Source of the DNA: Paracoccaceae bacterium
GTDB taxonomy: Bacteria; Pseudomonadota; Alphaproteobacteria; Rhodobacterales; Rhodobacteraceae
Direction of reading: 5' to 3'
NCBI GenBank assembly: GCA_026982275.1
Contig: JALSHK010000488.1
Span: 1-8,015, forward strand
DNA: 8,015 bases
The translations under genes were made by a program, and so were the position numbers. Position 1 is the first letter of the stretch; every line of letters starts with the position of its first letter. The notes below the pieces were generated by a model, which ran no database searches, was not told where the DNA came from, and saw only the letters and a program-made list of their open reading frames with translations. Positions 6,939 to 8,015 of the stretch are shown here, in pieces.

Positions 6939-7002
6939 TTGGCACGATCCTGTGGAAGGTTTACGCTTGGTGTGATTGCCAAACGGGTGTATACTTTGGC
7001 AC
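6933..7002 (+). repeat. 13-bp direct repeat covering both fhs -10 regions
   Basis: TATAATTTGGCAC (6933-6945) and TATACTTTGGCAC (6990-7002) match at 12 of 13 positions, with starts 57 bp apart. Each combines a -10 hexamer with TTTGGCAC just downstream. Part of the likeness comes from the shared -10, so the informative part is TTTGGCAC. TTTGGCA itself also occurs by chance elsewhere in the window (for example 2832 and 5339). Confidence 0.6.
6967..6995 (+). promoter_or_regulatory. Candidate proximal fhs promoter (P2)
   Basis: TTGGTG (6967-6972), a 17-base spacer and TATACT (6990-6995, one mismatch to consensus). Transcription would start near 7002, giving a leader of about 110 bases. Spacing is ideal, the -35 is weak, and the -10 sits inside an inverted repeat. 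Confidence 0.5.
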
Positions 7003-7005
7003 ACA
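6971..7005 (+). promoter_or_regulatory. Operator-like inverted repeat around the fhs P2 -10
   Basis: TGCCAAA (6977-6983) and TTTGGCA (6995-7001) are perfect inverted copies separated by 11 bases. After skipping AT, the arms extend with TGTG (6971-6974) and CACA (7002-7005). The dyad spans the -10 and the expected start site of P2. This is a typical repressor position, but it could instead act as an RNA stem in transcripts from P1. No regulator is identified. Confidence 0.45.
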
Positions 7006-7032
7006 TTGCAAGGCTTGTCGGCTTTGTGTGCC
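6998..7032 (+). other. Possible hairpin in the fhs leader
   Basis: GGCACACA (6998-7005) and TGTGTGCC (7025-7032) form a perfect 8-bp stem with a 19-base loop. The left arm is the same sequence used by the upstream inverted repeat (6971-7005), so the two stems cannot form together in one RNA. No T-run follows, so it is not a terminator. Confidence 0.4.
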
Positions 7033-7100
7033 GGGACGTCGAAATTCGGCAGGCCCGCATGGCAGAGCCGTATAGAGATTAGCGACCCTAACCCTGCTCA

Positions 7101-7105
7101 GAAGG
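7101..7105 (+). promoter_or_regulatory. Shine-Dalgarno of fhs
   Basis: GAAGG with 6 bases to ATG 7112. The following bases GTGCCA (7106-7110 plus the preceding G) are complementary to TGGCAC in the upstream repeat, a possible but short pairing. Confidence 0.6.
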
Positions 7106-7111
7106 TGCCAG

Positions 7112-8015
7112 ATGGAATATAAAACCGATATCGAGATTGCCCGCGCTGCTACAAAAAAACCCATTCAGGAGATAGGGGCCAAGCTCGGCATTCCAGAGGC
7201 GGACCTGCTGCCCTTTGGCCACGATAAAGCCAAGATCTCGGCGGAGTTCATTGCCGCACAAGCGGACAAGCCCGATGGCAAGCTGATATTGGTGACCGCA
7301 ATTTCCCCCACACCGGCAGGCGAGGGCAAGACGACAACGACGGTAGGCCTGAGCGACGGGCTGAATGCGATCGGTAAACAATCCACCATCTGTATCCGCG
7401 AGGCCAGCCTTGGCCCGTGCTTTGGCATGAAGGGGGGCGCGGCAGGGGGCGGCTATGCGCAGGTGGTGCCGATGGAAGATATGAATCTGCATTTCACCGG
7501 CGATTTCCATGCCATTACCAGCGCCCATAATCTGCTTTCGGCGATGATCGATAACCATATTTACTGGGGCAACGAGCTGGAAATTGACGAACGCAGGATT
7601 GTATGGCGGCGCGTGATGGATATGAACGACCGCGCGCTGCGCGATATGGTGCTTTCCCTCGGCGGGGTAACCAACGGCTTTCCGCGTCAGGGCGGGTTTG
7701 ATATTACCGTGGCTTCCGAGGTAATGGCGATTCTGTGTCTGGCAACGGATTTGAAGGATCTGGAGAAGCGGCTGGGGGATATTATCGTCGCATACCGGCG
7801 GGACCGCACGCCGATCTATTGCCGTGATATCGAGGCGGACGGGGCAATGACGGTGCTGCTTCAGCAGGCGATGCAGCCCAATCTTGTGCAGACGCTGGAA
7901 AATAATCCGGCGCTGGTGCATGGCGGGCCATTTGCCAATATCGCGCATGGTTGCAATTCGGTGGTGGCTACGCAAACCGCGCTTAAGATCAGCGATTATG
8001 TGGTAACAGAGGCCG
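7112..8015 (+). CDS. fhs: Fhs, formate-tetrahydrofolate ligase (3' end missing)
   Basis: Fhs (formyltetrahydrofolate synthetase, EC 6.3.4.3) joins formate to tetrahydrofolate at the cost of ATP, giving 10-formyl-THF for purine, formyl-Met-tRNA and one-carbon metabolism in the cytoplasm. The 301 visible residues are a little over half of the usual length of about 560, and the frame runs off the right edge. Recognisable blocks are DIEIARAA and PFGHDKAK near the N-terminus, and the nucleotide loop TPAGEGKTTTTVGL at 67-80. Then come REASLGPCFGMKGGAAGGG (96-114), HFTGDFHAITSAHNLLSAMIDNH (127-149), GGFDITVASEVMAI (194-207) and HGGPFANIAHGCNS (270-283). ATG 7112 follows a good Shine-Dalgarno and gives the standard N-terminus. 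It is separated from ftsH by a terminator and carries its own promoter candidates, so it is probably regulated independently. Confidence 0.98.
   Translation, partial: MEYKTDIEIARAATKKPIQEIGAKLGIPEADLLPFGHDKAKISAEFIAAQADKPDGKLILVTAISPTPAGEGKTTTTVGLSDGLNAIGKQSTICIREASLGPCFGMKGGAAGGGYAQVVPMEDMNLHFTGDFHAITSAHNLLSAMIDNHIYWGNELEIDERRIVWRRVMDMNDRALRDMVLSLGGVTNGFPRQGGFDITVASEVMAILCLATDLKDLEKRLGDIIVAYRRDRTPIYCRDIEADGAMTVLLQQAMQPNLVQTLENNPALVHGGPFANIAHGCNSVVATQTALKISDYVVTEA

Noticed and set aside
6940..7010. Sigma-54 promoter resemblance (TTGGCACG at 6939 and TTGGCACACATTGCA at 6996)
   Set aside because: The -24-like halves look good, but the first has TG instead of GC at the -12 position, and the second has 8 instead of 10 bases between GG and GC. 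Neither meets the strict spacing of sigma-54.
6738..7082. A 114-codon plus-strand frame spanning the end of ftsH and the intergenic region
   Set aside because: It overlaps the ftsH 3' end out of frame and runs through the terminator. There is no ribosome binding site or domain.
7088..7975. A 295-codon open frame on the minus strand
   Set aside because: It is antisense to fhs, has no family resemblance, and its His/Arg-rich composition is that of a shadow frame.

Overview
The window reads as a chromosomal housekeeping region of an alphaproteobacterium, most likely of the Rhodobacterales type. The evidence is the gene order tolA-tolB-pal-cpoB-tilS-ftsH, the protein sequences (a Pal with a paired-cysteine CSSEVC loop, an FtsH beginning MGNSKNLAFW), moderately high G+C and frequent GCC/GGC codons. 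This is family knowledge plus inference; no database search was run. All genes lie on the + strand, and nothing points to mobile DNA, CRISPR, tRNA or rRNA.

Positions 2-3661 hold the 3' part of the Tol-Pal envelope operon. It contains the C-terminal 319 residues of TolA (start outside the window), then TolB, the lipoprotein Pal and the periplasmic coiled-coil/TPR protein CpoB (YbgF). Spacing is 11, 35 and 47 bp. The stop of cpoB overlaps the TTG start of tilS (3658-4863), the tRNA-Ile lysidine synthetase. The Tol proteins form the trans-envelope system that pulls the outer membrane in during division. TilS gives the AUA-decoding tRNA its specificity.

After a 67-bp gap carrying a heat-shock-like promoter candidate comes ftsH (4931-6859), the membrane-anchored AAA+ zinc protease. 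It starts with TTG behind a strong Shine-Dalgarno sequence and is closed by a clear intrinsic terminator (6882-6907).

The 252-bp gap between ftsH and fhs (6860-7111) is the most structured non-coding part. It has two plausible sigma-70-type promoters whose -10 regions sit inside a near-perfect 13-bp direct repeat, an inverted repeat around the second -10, and leader hairpins that are mutually exclusive. It precedes fhs (7112 to the right edge, partial), formate-tetrahydrofolate ligase of one-carbon metabolism.

I see no previously undescribed system here. The points worth checking are regulatory: the fhs upstream region, the sigma-32-like promoter at the tilS/ftsH junction, and the hairpin between pal and cpoB.
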